Positions 25,825 through 34,705 are shown, numbered from the stretch's first letter. The stretch is DNA of 43,891 nt from MED-G17 sp963991985 (GCA_963991985.1 CAXDRX010000012.1:1-43891); one strand, 5' to 3'. The notes: generated by a model not told the origin, from the sequence alone. Translations and numbers: made by a program.

Positions 25825-26456
25825 GACAGTGGTCCGTTTTGATAAATAAATTTCCCGAAATCCAGTAAATTATCGAGCGTGCTTTTGGCCATTAAGTCAA
25901 AAGCAAGATTGACAGATCTTTCTATTGCTTCATCTGTTTTTTCAAATCCTTTGCTTTGGTCTTTCAGCCAAAAATTCAAAACAAAAAGTACGCTGCCGTA
26001 TAAAATATTCGGATAACGCTCTGAGAGATATTTTCTGTCCTGTACCTCTTGACTTTCTAAGCCTGATTGCACCAAATTTTGTGCAAAATTTTCTACTTCC
26101 TTTTTTAGCTTCTTGAAAGATCCTTTCATTTCCATGAACTTTGAAGAAGGTTTTACAGTAGTCAACACAAAGCTTCTGTGTTTTTTTAATATCTCGACCC
26201 AAGCATACATAACTGACAAGAATTTTTCTCGAACGTTGTATTCCTTGAAAACTTTTTGGTCTTGCATTTTTGCCACTGCCTGACCAAACAGGCTGGCCAA
26301 AATTTCGGATTCTAAATGATCTAGAGAACTAAAAAAATCATAGAATTTTTCTTCATCTAGGTCAATGGATTTTACAAAAGTGAAAACAGATTTAGGCTTC
26401 TCTCCATGATTAAGAACAAAAGAGATGTAGGCATCGATAATTTGGTTTGAATCCAT
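25821..26456 (-). CDS. TetR-like regulator with atypical N-terminus
   Basis: The 211-residue all-helical protein has a TetR-sized layout. The N-terminal 50 residues (IIDAYISFVLNHGEKPKSV, followed by an acidic KSIDLDEEKFYDFF stretch) could form the three-helix DNA-binding domain, with the rest as a ligand-binding and dimer domain. The recognition helix is not strongly basic, so DNA binding is not certain. Its last codons overlap the ABC1-kinase start by 4 bases, and I recall the same pairing in other Bacteroidota, suggesting it senses or assists the same lipid or quinone process. The call rests on overall layout rather than a sharp motif. Confidence 0.6.
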   Translation of the reverse strand: MDSNQIIDAYISFVLNHGEKPKSVFTFVKSIDLDEEKFYDFFSSLDHLESEILASLFGQAVAKMQDQKVFKEYNVREKFLSVMYAWVEILKKHRSFVLTTVKPSSKFMEMKGSFKKLKKEVENFAQNLVQSGLESQEVQDRKYLSERYPNILYGSVLFVLNFWLKDQSKGFEKTDEAIERSVNLAFDLMAKSTLDNLLDFGKFIYQNGPLS

Positions 26457-26486
26457 AACTCAATAGGTAAACCATAATATCTTCCG

Positions 26487-26494
26487 TAAGTTTG
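26487..26494 (+). promoter_or_regulatory. -7 element for radC
   Basis: TAAGTTTG matches TAnnTTTG and ends 17 bases before the radC ATG at 26512, predicting a leader of about 11 bases. The -33 region is not obvious. Confidence 0.5.
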
Positions 26495-26511
26495 TATTGC
26501 CCTAATTTTTT

Positions 26512-27198
26512 ATGAAAAAATTTAAAAGTATAAAAGATTGGCAATCTGATGACCAACCAAGAGAAAAGGTAATGGAACATGGAATCTCTAGTCTCAGTAA
26601 TTCTGAATTGATCGCTCTTATCATTGGCTCTGGCACCAAAGAAGTTTCTGCAGTTGATGTTGGAAAGAATTTGCTCAACTCTGTTCCCCATCCAATGGAT
26701 CTCAAAAAATATGGCATATCTGATTTTTGTAAAACAAAAGGCATCGGATTGGCAAAAGCCATCAAAATTATGGCGGCTTTTGAAATTGCAGGAAGGTTTC
26801 AAAGTACTTCATTAAAGAAAATACCAATGCGAAGCAGCTCGGACTTGTTTCGACATTTTTCTCATAAACTTGGTAATTTAAAATACGAAGAATTTTGGGT
26901 GGTTTGTTTGAATCAAAAATTAGAAATCATTGCCACAAAAAAAATTAGCGAAGGAGGATTTTCGGCAACTCTGGTCGATCCCAAAAAAATTTTTTCCTTG
27001 GTTCTTGAATTTGGTTCGAGTGCGATTGCCGTTGCCCACAACCATCCTTCAGGACATACCCAACCTAGCGAGGCAGACATCGAATTAACAAAAAGGTTAA
27101 AAGAGTGTGCAGACCTACTAAGCATTCGTTTTCTTGACCATCTAATTATTGGGACAAGTGATTATTATAGCTTTAGCGATGAGGGATTTATTGTTTAG
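26512..27198 (+). CDS. radC: RadC-family JAB-domain protein
   Basis: The 228-residue protein has an N-terminal helix-hairpin-helix region (SNSELIALIIGSGTKEVSA, later CKTKGIGLAKAIKIMAAFE) and a C-terminal JAB/MPN metal-binding domain with the motif AHNHPSGHTQPSEAD. Family members are widespread, and despite the old DNA-repair name the biochemical role is unsettled. Length is normal. The gene is transcribed alone on the plus strand. Its 3' end overlaps the convergent ribE by 11 bases. Confidence 0.93.
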   Translation: MKKFKSIKDWQSDDQPREKVMEHGISSLSNSELIALIIGSGTKEVSAVDVGKNLLNSVPHPMDLKKYGISDFCKTKGIGLAKAIKIMAAFEIAGRFQSTSLKKIPMRSSSDLFRHFSHKLGNLKYEEFWVVCLNQKLEIIATKKISEGGFSATLVDPKKIFSLVLEFGSSAIAVAHNHPSGHTQPSEADIELTKRLKECADLLSIRFLDHLIIGTSDYYSFSDEGFIV

Positions 27199-27781
27199 CG
27201 GTTAAGGACAATTGACGTAATACATACTTACCTATTATATCGAACTCTATATTAACGGCTTCTTTTTCTTTTAGCGAATTGAAATTGGTATGTTCATAAG
27301 TATATGGGATAATTGCAACTGTAATAGATTTTTTCGATACCTCGGCTAGTGTTAAACTAACGCCATTGATGGCTATTGAGCCTCTGGGAACCACCAAACT
27401 TGTTTCTTTTTGCAATCGAAAGTGAAAAAGCCAACTTCCTTCGAGCTTTTCAATTTTGTGGCAAAACCCAACGCTATCCACATGTCCCTGGACAAGGTGA
27501 CCATCCATAAATTTGTCGAAAGTTAAGCTTCGTTCAAGGTTAATTTCATCGCCAATATTTTTATTCTTAAGGTTGGTTTTTTTAAGCGTTTCTTCTATTG
27601 CCGTTACTTGGTATGTATTTCCCTCCACTTTTTCAATAGTAAGGCATACTCCGTCATGAAGAATCGATTGTTCGGGCTTGCATTCCTTCGCAAAATCAGC
27701 TTTGATCCAAAAAGTTTTATTGGAGCCATTTTGAGCAATTTTTACAATGGTTCCCAGGGTTTCAACAATGCCGGTGAACAT
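27188..27781 (-). CDS. ribE: riboflavin synthase, alpha subunit
   Basis: The 197-residue enzyme dismutates two 6,7-dimethyl-8-ribityllumazine molecules into riboflavin. Two lumazine-binding repeats are visible. The first begins MFTGIVETLGTIV and ends with DGHLVQGHVDSVG; the second includes GSIAINGVSLTLAEV and PYTYEHTNF. The gene begins 5 bases after sdhB on the same strand, making it the distal gene of the succinate dehydrogenase operon. This could link flavin supply to the flavoprotein SdhA. The 3' end overlaps radC by 11 bases. Confidence 0.95.
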   Translation of the reverse strand: MFTGIVETLGTIVKIAQNGSNKTFWIKADFAKECKPEQSILHDGVCLTIEKVEGNTYQVTAIEETLKKTNLKNKNIGDEINLERSLTFDKFMDGHLVQGHVDSVGFCHKIEKLEGSWLFHFRLQKETSLVVPRGSIAINGVSLTLAEVSKKSITVAIIPYTYEHTNFNSLKEKEAVNIEFDIIGKYVLRQLSLTAKQ

Positions 27782-27786
27782 GGCTG

Positions 27787-28539
27787 CTATTTTTTAGTGT
27801 TGAGACTTGCCTTGAAATATTCGGCATTCATATTGGAAATATGGTGGTGGCCAATTTCTTTGGGACAAACAGCAGAACAAGCCTGCGTATTGGTACAATT
27901 TCCAAATCCCTCTTGGTCCATTTGAGCAACCATATGCAAAGCCCGCTCTTTTCTTTCTGTTTTGCCTTGGGGCAAATGAGAAAATTGAGCAATTTTGGCG
28001 CTGGTAAATAGCATAGCACTTGCATTTTTACATGCTGCTACGCAAGCCCCGCAACCAATACACGTTGCAGCAGCAAAGGCAGCATCAGCATCCTCTTTGG
28101 GAACGGGTATCGCGTTCGCGTCGATCGTATTTCCCGAAGTATTTACGGAGACATATCCACCTGCTTGAATTATCCTATCAAAAGAGGATCTATCTACCAT
28201 TAAGTCTTTGATGACGGGAAAGGCAGAAGCTCTCCATGGTTCAATGGTTATGGTATCTCCATCTTTGAACTCACGCATATGCAACTGGCATGTTGTGGTT
28301 GCTTTTTTGGGGCCGTGAGGTCTTCCATTTATATACATGGAGCACATTCCACAAATTCCTTCTCGGCAGTCGTGGTCAAAAGTGATCGGCTCTTGACCTT
28401 CCATTAAAAGTCGATCATTCAAAACGTCTATCATCTCCAGAAAAGACATATCGTCTGAAATATCATCCAATTCATATGTTTCGAAATGACCTTTTGCAGT
28501 GGCATTTTTCTGTCTCCAAACTTTAAGTGAAAATTTCAT
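27787..28539 (-). CDS. sdhB: succinate dehydrogenase/fumarate reductase iron-sulfur subunit
   Basis: The 250-residue subunit carries electrons from SdhA flavin to the membrane quinone site. The [2Fe-2S] motif is CREGICGMCSMYINGRPHG followed by a later Cys. The ferredoxin-like half has CIGCGACVAACKNAS and CTNTQACSAVCPKEIGHHH for the [4Fe-4S] and [3Fe-4S] clusters. All expected cysteines are present. It starts 1 base after sdhA and is followed by ribE after 5 bases. This architecture is the B-type, three-subunit complex typical of Bacteroidota and epsilon-proteobacteria. Confidence 0.97.
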   Translation of the reverse strand: MKFSLKVWRQKNATAKGHFETYELDDISDDMSFLEMIDVLNDRLLMEGQEPITFDHDCREGICGMCSMYINGRPHGPKKATTTCQLHMREFKDGDTITIEPWRASAFPVIKDLMVDRSSFDRIIQAGGYVSVNTSGNTIDANAIPVPKEDADAAFAAATCIGCGACVAACKNASAMLFTSAKIAQFSHLPQGKTERKERALHMVAQMDQEGFGNCTNTQACSAVCPKEIGHHHISNMNAEYFKASLNTKK

Positions 28540-28540
28540 T

Positions 28541-30544
28541 TTATTTATAGCTTCTTGTTTTTAATTCTACATTTTGAAAATCTAATTTTTCTTTGTGCAA
28601 TTTGGATTCTGAGGGAACTGGATTGTAATCATAAGCGCTTACAAATGAAAATTCTTCATCATTTCTGAGCGCCTCCCCCTCAGGGGTTTGATATTCTTCC
28701 CTAAAGTGTCCGCCACAGCTTTCTTCTCTGTCTAGAGCATCCTTGCACATGAGTTCTCCCAACTCTAAGAAGTCTGCTACCCTAGTTGCCTTATCGAGCT
28801 CTGGATTCATATAATTTGCATCTCCAGGAACATTTACTTTTTCCCAAAATGTTTTCCGTAAATCTTTAATTTCTTCGATGGCTTTTTTTAGGTCTTTGGC
28901 ATTTCTGCTCATGCCACAGTTGTTCCACATAATTTTTCCAAGTTTCCTGTGAAAGTGATCAACAGGAGTATCTCCTTTGATTGAGAGCAGCTTATCTATG
29001 GTTGCCTGAACTTCATCAATTGCCTTGTCAAATTCAGGAGATTCTGTGGATATCTCACCTGTTCTAATTTCTTCTGACAGATAGTCTCCGATTGTGTAGG
29101 GCAAAACAAAGTATCCGTCTGCCAAGCCCTGCATAAGTGCAGATGCTCCCAATCGATTGGCTCCATGATCTGAAAAATTTGCTTCGCCACATGCGAAAAG
29201 TCCCGGAACAGTTGTCATAAGATTGTAATCAACCCAAAGCCCACCCATGGTATAATGAACCGCCGGGTAAATCATCATAGGAGTTTCATAGGGGTTATCC
29301 CCTGTTATTTTTTCGTACATTTCAAATAAATTTCCATATTTGGCCGCAATGATTTGTTTGCCCAATTGATTGATTTTTTCATTGCTCGGATTATTGATTC
29401 CCATCGTATGGGCTTCTGTTTTTCCGTACCTGTATATGGCCGCTGCAAAATCTAAAAATACTGCTTCACCAGTTTTGTTTACTCCATAACCTGCATCTGC
29501 TCTTTCCTTTGCTGCTCGACTGGCTACATCTCGAGGAACAAGATTACCAAATGCAGGGTACCTTCTCTCCAAATAATAGTCTCTTTTCTCTTCAGATAAT
29601 TCGGTCGGCTTTATTTTACCTTGTCTTATCAATTCAGCATCACTTTTTTCCTTAGGAACCCAAATTCTTCCATCGTTTCTTAGTGATTCAGACATGAGCG
29701 TCAACTTAGATTGGTGTTCCCCGGAAACCGGAATACAAGTCGGATGTATTTGCGTAAAACAAGGGTTGGCCATAAAGGCTCCTTTTTTATGCGCTTTCCA
29801 ACTTGCCGAAGCGTTTGACCCCATAGCATTGGTACTCAAGAAGAAAACATTTCCGTAACCGCCATTGCATAATACAACTGCATGTGAAGCATATTTTTCT
29901 AGTTTCCCCGAAACAAGATTTTTTACAATTACTCCCCTTGCTTTTCCATCAATTTTCACAATATCCATAAGCTCATGACGCGTATACATTTTTACCTTTC
30001 CCTTTGAAATTTGTCTACTTAAAGCGCTGTAAGCCCCCAAAAGCAATTGTTGACCGGTTTGTCCTTTGGCATAAAATGTTCTCGACACTTGAACTCCCCC
30101 AAAACTTCTATTGTCAAGCAGTCCTCCGTACTCTCTCGCGAAAGGAACTCCTTGGGCTACTGCTTGGTCAATAATGTTTGTCGAAACTTCAGCTAGTCGA
30201 TAAACATTCGCCTCGCGAGAACGGTAATCGCCGCCTTTGATTGTATCATAGAAAAGTCTAAAAATGGAATCTCCATCATTTTGGTAGTTTTTTGCCGCAT
30301 TTATCCCTCCTTGTGCAGCTATGGAGTGTGCGCGCCTCGGACTATCTTGGAAACAAAATGTTTTCACATTGTAGCCAAGCTCTGCCAATGTAGCCGAGGC
30401 AGAGGCTCCGGCCAAACCTGTCCCGATTACAATTACATTTATTCCTCTTTTGTTGTTGGGTGCAACCAGGTTGACTTTCCCTTTATGGTTGGACCATTTA
30501 CCTTCCAATGGTCCAGCTGGTATTTTAGAGTTTAGTATTGTCAT
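28541..30544 (-). CDS. sdhA: succinate dehydrogenase/fumarate reductase flavoprotein subunit
   Basis: The 667-residue catalytic subunit oxidises succinate to fumarate or the reverse. Visible features are the dinucleotide loop GTGLAGASASATLAELGYNV, the FAD-linking His region RRAHSIAAQGGINAA, a substrate-site segment FTQIHPTCIP, and the capping region FACGEANFSDHGANRLGASA. The protein is full length for the family. It lies between sdhC (8-base gap) and sdhB (1-base gap). Direction of catalysis cannot be told from sequence; with an aerobic-looking gene set, succinate oxidation is more likely. Confidence 0.97.
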   Translation of the reverse strand: MTILNSKIPAGPLEGKWSNHKGKVNLVAPNNKRGINVIVIGTGLAGASASATLAELGYNVKTFCFQDSPRRAHSIAAQGGINAAKNYQNDGDSIFRLFYDTIKGGDYRSREANVYRLAEVSTNIIDQAVAQGVPFAREYGGLLDNRSFGGVQVSRTFYAKGQTGQQLLLGAYSALSRQISKGKVKMYTRHELMDIVKIDGKARGVIVKNLVSGKLEKYASHAVVLCNGGYGNVFFLSTNAMGSNASASWKAHKKGAFMANPCFTQIHPTCIPVSGEHQSKLTLMSESLRNDGRIWVPKEKSDAELIRQGKIKPTELSEEKRDYYLERRYPAFGNLVPRDVASRAAKERADAGYGVNKTGEAVFLDFAAAIYRYGKTEAHTMGINNPSNEKINQLGKQIIAAKYGNLFEMYEKITGDNPYETPMMIYPAVHYTMGGLWVDYNLMTTVPGLFACGEANFSDHGANRLGASALMQGLADGYFVLPYTIGDYLSEEIRTGEISTESPEFDKAIDEVQATIDKLLSIKGDTPVDHFHRKLGKIMWNNCGMSRNAKDLKKAIEEIKDLRKTFWEKVNVPGDANYMNPELDKATRVADFLELGELMCKDALDREESCGGHFREEYQTPEGEALRNDEEFSFVSAYDYNPVPSESKLHKEKLDFQNVELKTRSYK

Positions 30545-30552
30545 TTATAGTT

Positions 30553-31335
30553 TTAAGTGAGATACATGTAAATTGGAATCATGGCAAAACCCATTGGAAG
30601 CAGTATAGAAATGATGTACCCAATGGTCTTTACTAGCGGAAGAAATTTTGGATGCTTGAGACCAATTGTTTGGAATCCTGAGGCAAATCCGTGCCATAAA
30701 TGAAATGCAACTAAGGCCATTGCCAAAACATAAATAACAACATACCACAACTCCTCATATGCCGTATTTACAACCAAGTATAAATTTTTAAATGTTTTGA
30801 ATTGAAAGCTGTTGATTTCTTGATTGGCGAAATTTTGTTGTATATACGCTATTGCTTCTTGTCCATTGGAGGCAGGATAAACTTGTTTTTGCCCATCCAC
30901 TTTAAAAACTGCATATCCTTGCTGAGGGACTTCACCAAATTTGTATTGGAAATAAAAGTTTTTTAAATGAAAAACTAAAAAAACCAAAATCAGTAGACCC
31001 AATATGGTCATGTTGTTGCTGGTCCAAGAGTGGGATTGTGACCTTACTTTCGCGTATCCTTTGGGTCTTGCTTTTTTGTTTTTTATGTACAAAGCCAAAC
31101 CGATAAGGGAATGCAATGCAAAACTTAAAAAGGTGAAAATTGCAATAAATTCAATCAAAGGATTGTGGCTCATAAAATCAGCGTAACGATTGAACATGTA
31201 ACCACCATCATTGAGAAGCAATTGCAGATTTCCCGCCAAATGAACTACTAAGAAAAGCGTTAAAAACAGACCCAAAACGGCCATGATTAACTTTTTCCCC
31301 AAACTTGAATACACGAGATTATTGAACCAACCCAT
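30553..31335 (-). CDS. sdhC: succinate dehydrogenase cytochrome b subunit
   Basis: The 260-residue five-helix membrane subunit anchors SdhAB and should hold two b hemes plus the quinone site. Histidines suited to heme binding lie in LFLVVHLAGNLQ, SFALHSLIGLALY, LVFLVFHLKNF and ALVAFHLWHGFASG. A single large anchor rather than separate SdhC and SdhD marks a B-type enzyme. An extra-membrane segment of about 50 residues between helices 3 and 4 (QYKFGEVPQQGYAVFKVDGQ and onward) is larger than in Wolinella-type subunits. It is the first gene of the sdhC-sdhA-sdhB-ribE operon. Confidence 0.93.
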   Translation of the reverse strand: MGWFNNLVYSSLGKKLIMAVLGLFLTLFLVVHLAGNLQLLLNDGGYMFNRYADFMSHNPLIEFIAIFTFLSFALHSLIGLALYIKNKKARPKGYAKVRSQSHSWTSNNMTILGLLILVFLVFHLKNFYFQYKFGEVPQQGYAVFKVDGQKQVYPASNGQEAIAYIQQNFANQEINSFQFKTFKNLYLVVNTAYEELWYVVIYVLAMALVAFHLWHGFASGFQTIGLKHPKFLPLVKTIGYIISILLPMGFAMIPIYMYLT

Positions 31336-31355
31336 TTTACAATGTTAAAACAAAA

Positions 31356-31363
31356 CAAAAGTA
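31356..31363 (-). promoter_or_regulatory. -7 element for the sdhCAB-ribE operon
   Basis: TACTTTTG on the minus strand matches TAnnTTTG and ends 20 bases before the sdhC ATG, giving a leader of roughly 14 bases. It faces away from the pyrD promoter in the shared 130-base gap. No convincing -33 is seen. Confidence 0.5.
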
Positions 31364-31451
31364 AAAATGTCTTGTTCGACTTTCCTATGTAAAATTGTTA
31401 GAAACTGTCTAAATTGATACCAACATGTCTAGACTAGCATGATCTATGGAT

Positions 31452-31459
31452 TACCTTTG
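31452..31459 (+). promoter_or_regulatory. -7 element for pyrD
   Basis: TACCTTTG matches TAnnTTTG. The GTG of pyrD follows after 5 bases, so transcription should begin at or beside the start codon. No ATG lies in frame upstream. Confidence 0.5.
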
Positions 31460-31464
31460 CCTTG

Positions 31465-32472
31465 GTGTACAAATATTTAAAATCGTTGCTATTTTTCATT
31501 GATGCGGAAAGAGCACATAATTTGATTTTTGGACTGGCCAAAATTGCTTCCAAACTGAAGCTGGTAGCTCTTTTTGGGACTTCAATTCAGAAACCAAAAC
31601 AACTTTTGGGTCTTTCTTTTAAAAATCAATTAGGGGTTGCCGCGGGTTTTGACAAAAATGCCGAATACCTCGCTGTTTGGGAACAATTGGGCTTTTCATT
31701 TGTGGAGGTAGGTACCGTTACCCCTCGACCTCAAGATGGCAACCAAAAACCAAGGTTGTTTCGTCTACTCAAAAATGAATCCCTTATCAACAGAATGGGG
31801 TTTAACAACAAAGGTGTTCATTTTATGGCTGCTAAGTTGAAGAACTATAAGGGAAATCTTGTGATTGGCTGCAATATTGGAAAAAATAAAGATACCCCAA
31901 ACGATAAGGCGTTTGAAGATTATTTGGAATGTTTTCAAGAACTTTATCCTTTCGCCGATTATTTTACAATAAACGTTAGCTCACCCAATACAAAAGGATT
32001 ACGGGATTTACAGAATCATGAGGAAATGATGAAAATATTGGATCCAATTTTGGCTTATCGTAAAGAAAATAAAGATAGATTGGGGGAAAAAGCCATATTG
32101 GTAAAACTTTCTCCCGACATGGAAAAAATGGATTTTGAGAATCTGGTAAAATTTTTAAATAAAAAGGACATCCAGGGCTTGGTTTTGACCAATACAAGTA
32201 TTCGAAGAGATATCTTGAGAGTTAAAGAAGATGGATCAATAAACGAGCCTGGAGGATTGAGTGGAAAAATGCTTTTTGAAGATTCTAACCATTGGCTTAA
32301 ATCTGCACGCCAGTGGATGCCCGGCAAAGTATTGATTGGTGTAGGAGGTGTCGATAGCGGTAAACGAGCCAAAGAAAAATTAAGCTTAGGAGCCGATCTC
32401 GTTCAGGTGTACACGGGTTTGGTATTTAAAGGGCCAAAACTTATTAAGGAAATACTCAAAGGGCTGTGTTAG
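31465..32472 (+). CDS. pyrD: dihydroorotate dehydrogenase (quinone), class 2
   Basis: The 335-residue FMN enzyme oxidises dihydroorotate to orotate in pyrimidine synthesis, giving electrons to membrane quinone. Class 2 features are the N-terminal membrane-associating helices (YLKSLLFFIDAERAHNLIF), the core GVAAGFDKNAEYL, NRMGFNNKG, INVSSPNTKGLRDLQ (catalytic Ser type) and the phosphate-binding GVGGVDSGKRAKEKL. The start is GTG at 31465, or the adjacent TTG at 31462; no ATG fits. The 3' end overlaps the convergent MCE gene by 4 bases, with the two stop codons interlocked (TTAG). Confidence 0.95.
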   Translation: MYKYLKSLLFFIDAERAHNLIFGLAKIASKLKLVALFGTSIQKPKQLLGLSFKNQLGVAAGFDKNAEYLAVWEQLGFSFVEVGTVTPRPQDGNQKPRLFRLLKNESLINRMGFNNKGVHFMAAKLKNYKGNLVIGCNIGKNKDTPNDKAFEDYLECFQELYPFADYFTINVSSPNTKGLRDLQNHEEMMKILDPILAYRKENKDRLGEKAILVKLSPDMEKMDFENLVKFLNKKDIQGLVLTNTSIRRDILRVKEDGSINEPGGLSGKMLFEDSNHWLKSARQWMPGKVLIGVGGVDSGKRAKEKLSLGADLVQVYTGLVFKGPKLIKEILKGLC

Positions 32473-33437
32473 GGATTCTCTTTTATTCCATCTGCCTTTT
32501 TCTTCCGTGCTCTCTTTCTTTGCCCTTTTGTAATGCCAGTATAAATACTGGGATAATTTTGCACATCAACAATAAGTTGATTCAAATCAGCAAGTGTTTG
32601 GTTCAAATTCTGATACAGAGATGGGTTGTCTACAAGCTTCGAAAAGGTTCCATTGGAATCATTTAAACGCGCAATTTGTGTGTTCAACAATGCTGAAGAT
32701 CTATTTATGCTTTCTAAAGTTTTCTTTATTTCAAGATCATTAATCTTTTGTGTTGTTGCTGTTGCACTTTCTGCCAAACGACTTAGGTTGGGCGTGAGCC
32801 GTGTCAAATCATCAGACACTTTGTTGACCTTAGCCAAAATTTGATTGATGGATTCATTTTTTCCAACAATCATTTCACTTGAAATATCGGCAGCTTTTCG
32901 AATGCTTTTTAGGGTAATAATCATTTCAGCCAAAGTTCTATTGAGCATACCCTCTGCCAAGGTTGAATCTACCCCTTCAAGAACATTTTTTACTTCTACA
33001 GAAAGGGGTGTCAAAACAGAACTGATGGCTTGAGCTATTCCTGCATCTTGCTCCCCTTTCAATGTATCTCTATTGTTGGCCAAGCCAAGGGAATCGTTGC
33101 CAACAGACAATTCTATCGCTTTGGAACCAACCAAATCATTGTTGGCTATTTTTATTGTTGCATCTTTAAATACTTTAATTTCCTCATCAACATCTATTTC
33201 CACGCAGATTTTCATTGTCTTTTGGTTCAAACCAATTTTTTTAACCATTCCAACTTTGTATCCATTGATTAAGACCGGATTGCTCGGCAAAAGCCCTTCT
33301 ACTTTTGGGTAAACTGCAAAAAATGTATTCTTGGTTTTGAACAAACTTTGGTTTTTGAGAAAATCATATCCCACAATTAAAATGATCAGTGAGACTAGGG
33401 CCAACAAACCAACTTTTATTTCATTTTTTACTTTCAC
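32469..33437 (-). CDS. MCE/MlaD-family lipid-transport protein
   Basis: The 322-residue protein has one N-terminal membrane helix (KVGLLALVSLIILIVGYDFL), a single MCE domain (FFAVYPKVEGLLPSNPVLIN, KVGMVKKIGL, ANNDLVGSKAIELSVG) and a long helical C-terminal tail. Such proteins form hexameric rings that carry phospholipids between membranes with an MlaEF-type ABC transporter, which is not adjacent here. The GTG at 33437 gives VKVKNEIKVG, the usual beginning. The longer frame starts at a TTG (33449) that is part of the -7 box. A glucosaminidase gene lies 47 bases upstream on the same strand. Confidence 0.9.
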   Translation of the reverse strand: MKVKNEIKVGLLALVSLIILIVGYDFLKNQSLFKTKNTFFAVYPKVEGLLPSNPVLINGYKVGMVKKIGLNQKTMKICVEIDVDEEIKVFKDATIKIANNDLVGSKAIELSVGNDSLGLANNRDTLKGEQDAGIAQAISSVLTPLSVEVKNVLEGVDSTLAEGMLNRTLAEMIITLKSIRKAADISSEMIVGKNESINQILAKVNKVSDDLTRLTPNLSRLAESATATTQKINDLEIKKTLESINRSSALLNTQIARLNDSNGTFSKLVDNPSLYQNLNQTLADLNQLIVDVQNYPSIYTGITKGQRKRARKKKADGIKENP

Positions 33438-33446
33438 GAGAAAAAC

Positions 33447-33454
33447 CAAAAATA
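33447..33454 (-). promoter_or_regulatory. -7 element for the MCE gene
   Basis: TATTTTTG on the minus strand matches TAnnTTTG and ends 9 bases before the GTG at 33437. Its own TTG is in frame with the gene and would be taken as the start by a gene caller. Confidence 0.5.
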
Positions 33455-33484
33455 CTTATTATCTCAATGTTTTTGCAACAAACA

Positions 33485-34705
33485 CTATTTCTCTTTTAAA
33501 ATTTTAAGTTTTTGACCCACTTTCAATTCGTATTTTTCCAACTGATTCCAAAAAAGGATATCTTCAACTTTTACCCCGTATCGCTTCGAAAGTCCATAAA
33601 GTGTCTCTCCCTTTTGAACGGTATGTAGTGAATGATTGGTATGCGTTTCTAGGTGGGTATCTTTTTGCAACAAAGAGTCTTTAGATTCGGATACATGTAC
33701 TGTGTTTGTAATTTTTTCAATCCTGTCAACGGTGTCTTTGCTCTGTGATTTGGCTGAGCTTTTGAGTTCCGCCATTTTATTCGGCTGTGTTACAATAGGT
33801 ACGGATGGTTTGACTCGGTTATTTTTTGGTCTTCTTTTGTTGAGGTAAATGCGAGCATTTTTTGAGGGCTGGGTCCCGGGTCTCATCCGATTGAACCAAT
33901 AAAGCATTTTTAATTTTATTCCATATTTCTGGGAGATTTCGTGCATACTCTCTACATCTCCAACATAATGGTGTTTTGCCTTGGACCTTCGATTTTTTGG
34001 TTCTAAATACAGTATGGAGCCCTCTTTTATTTGGCTACCGAAAGGCAAATCATTGTATCTATACAACCTTCTTAGGGTTAAATTATTTTTTATGGCCAAA
34101 TCCTCCAAGCTAATTTCTCTAGAATAATAAATATTTCTAAGATCATTCCCTACTTTATTTTGCTGATTGGAATTCTTTTTGGTTGAATCAATAGAAAAGA
34201 AATCGGTGTCAAAATTATTTAGTTGAAAACGTTCAATGAGCGAAATGAGAATGTCTGCATACTTTGGGTTTGTTGCATACCCTGCCGATTTTAGCCCTTT
34301 CGCCCAATTTTTATAATCTGTTTTTTTTAGCTCAAAAAGAAAAGAGTACCGCCCATTGTTTCGCAAAAAATCACTATGGTCAGCATAACTATCATATACG
34401 TTTGCATAAGCCCGGAAACACTCTTGGGGCCTGTCATCGTCTGCATAAATTGTTTTGCCCTGCCAAGACCCCTTGCACTTGATACCGAAATGATTGTTGC
34501 CTTCTTTTGCCAAACGACTATTGCCATTACTACTTTCCAATATTCCCTGGGCCAGGGTAATTGATGCGGGAACCCCGCTTCTTTTCATTTCATCCACTGC
34601 CAAAGACGAAAATGACTCGATGTATGCTTTGGTGGTCATTTTTTGAGCCAAAACTTGAAAAGACAATAAAAGCAAAATAAAACCTACTGAAAATCGCTTC
34701 ATCAC
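33485..34705 (-). CDS. secreted endo-beta-N-acetylglucosaminidase with LysM repeats
   Basis: The 406-residue protein has a signal peptide (MMKRFSVGFILLLLSFQVLA, cut before Q), a glucosaminidase domain at about residues 25-165 and LysM-type repeats. The likely catalytic Glu lies in LAQGILESSNGNSRLAKEG, followed by NNHFGIKC and the aromatic YADHSDFLRNNGRYSFLF. LysM-like segments occur near residues 195-235, 248-290 and, most clearly, 362-404 (HTVQKGETLYGLSKRYGVKV). It should bind and cut peptidoglycan glycan strands. A Lys/Ser/Asn-rich linker separates the second and third repeats. The ATG at 34702 is an alternative start. Confidence 0.9.
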   Translation of the reverse strand: MMKRFSVGFILLLLSFQVLAQKMTTKAYIESFSSLAVDEMKRSGVPASITLAQGILESSNGNSRLAKEGNNHFGIKCKGSWQGKTIYADDDRPQECFRAYANVYDSYADHSDFLRNNGRYSFLFELKKTDYKNWAKGLKSAGYATNPKYADILISLIERFQLNNFDTDFFSIDSTKKNSNQQNKVGNDLRNIYYSREISLEDLAIKNNLTLRRLYRYNDLPFGSQIKEGSILYLEPKNRRSKAKHHYVGDVESMHEISQKYGIKLKMLYWFNRMRPGTQPSKNARIYLNKRRPKNNRVKPSVPIVTQPNKMAELKSSAKSQSKDTVDRIEKITNTVHVSESKDSLLQKDTHLETHTNHSLHTVQKGETLYGLSKRYGVKVEDILFWNQLEKYELKVGQKLKILKEK

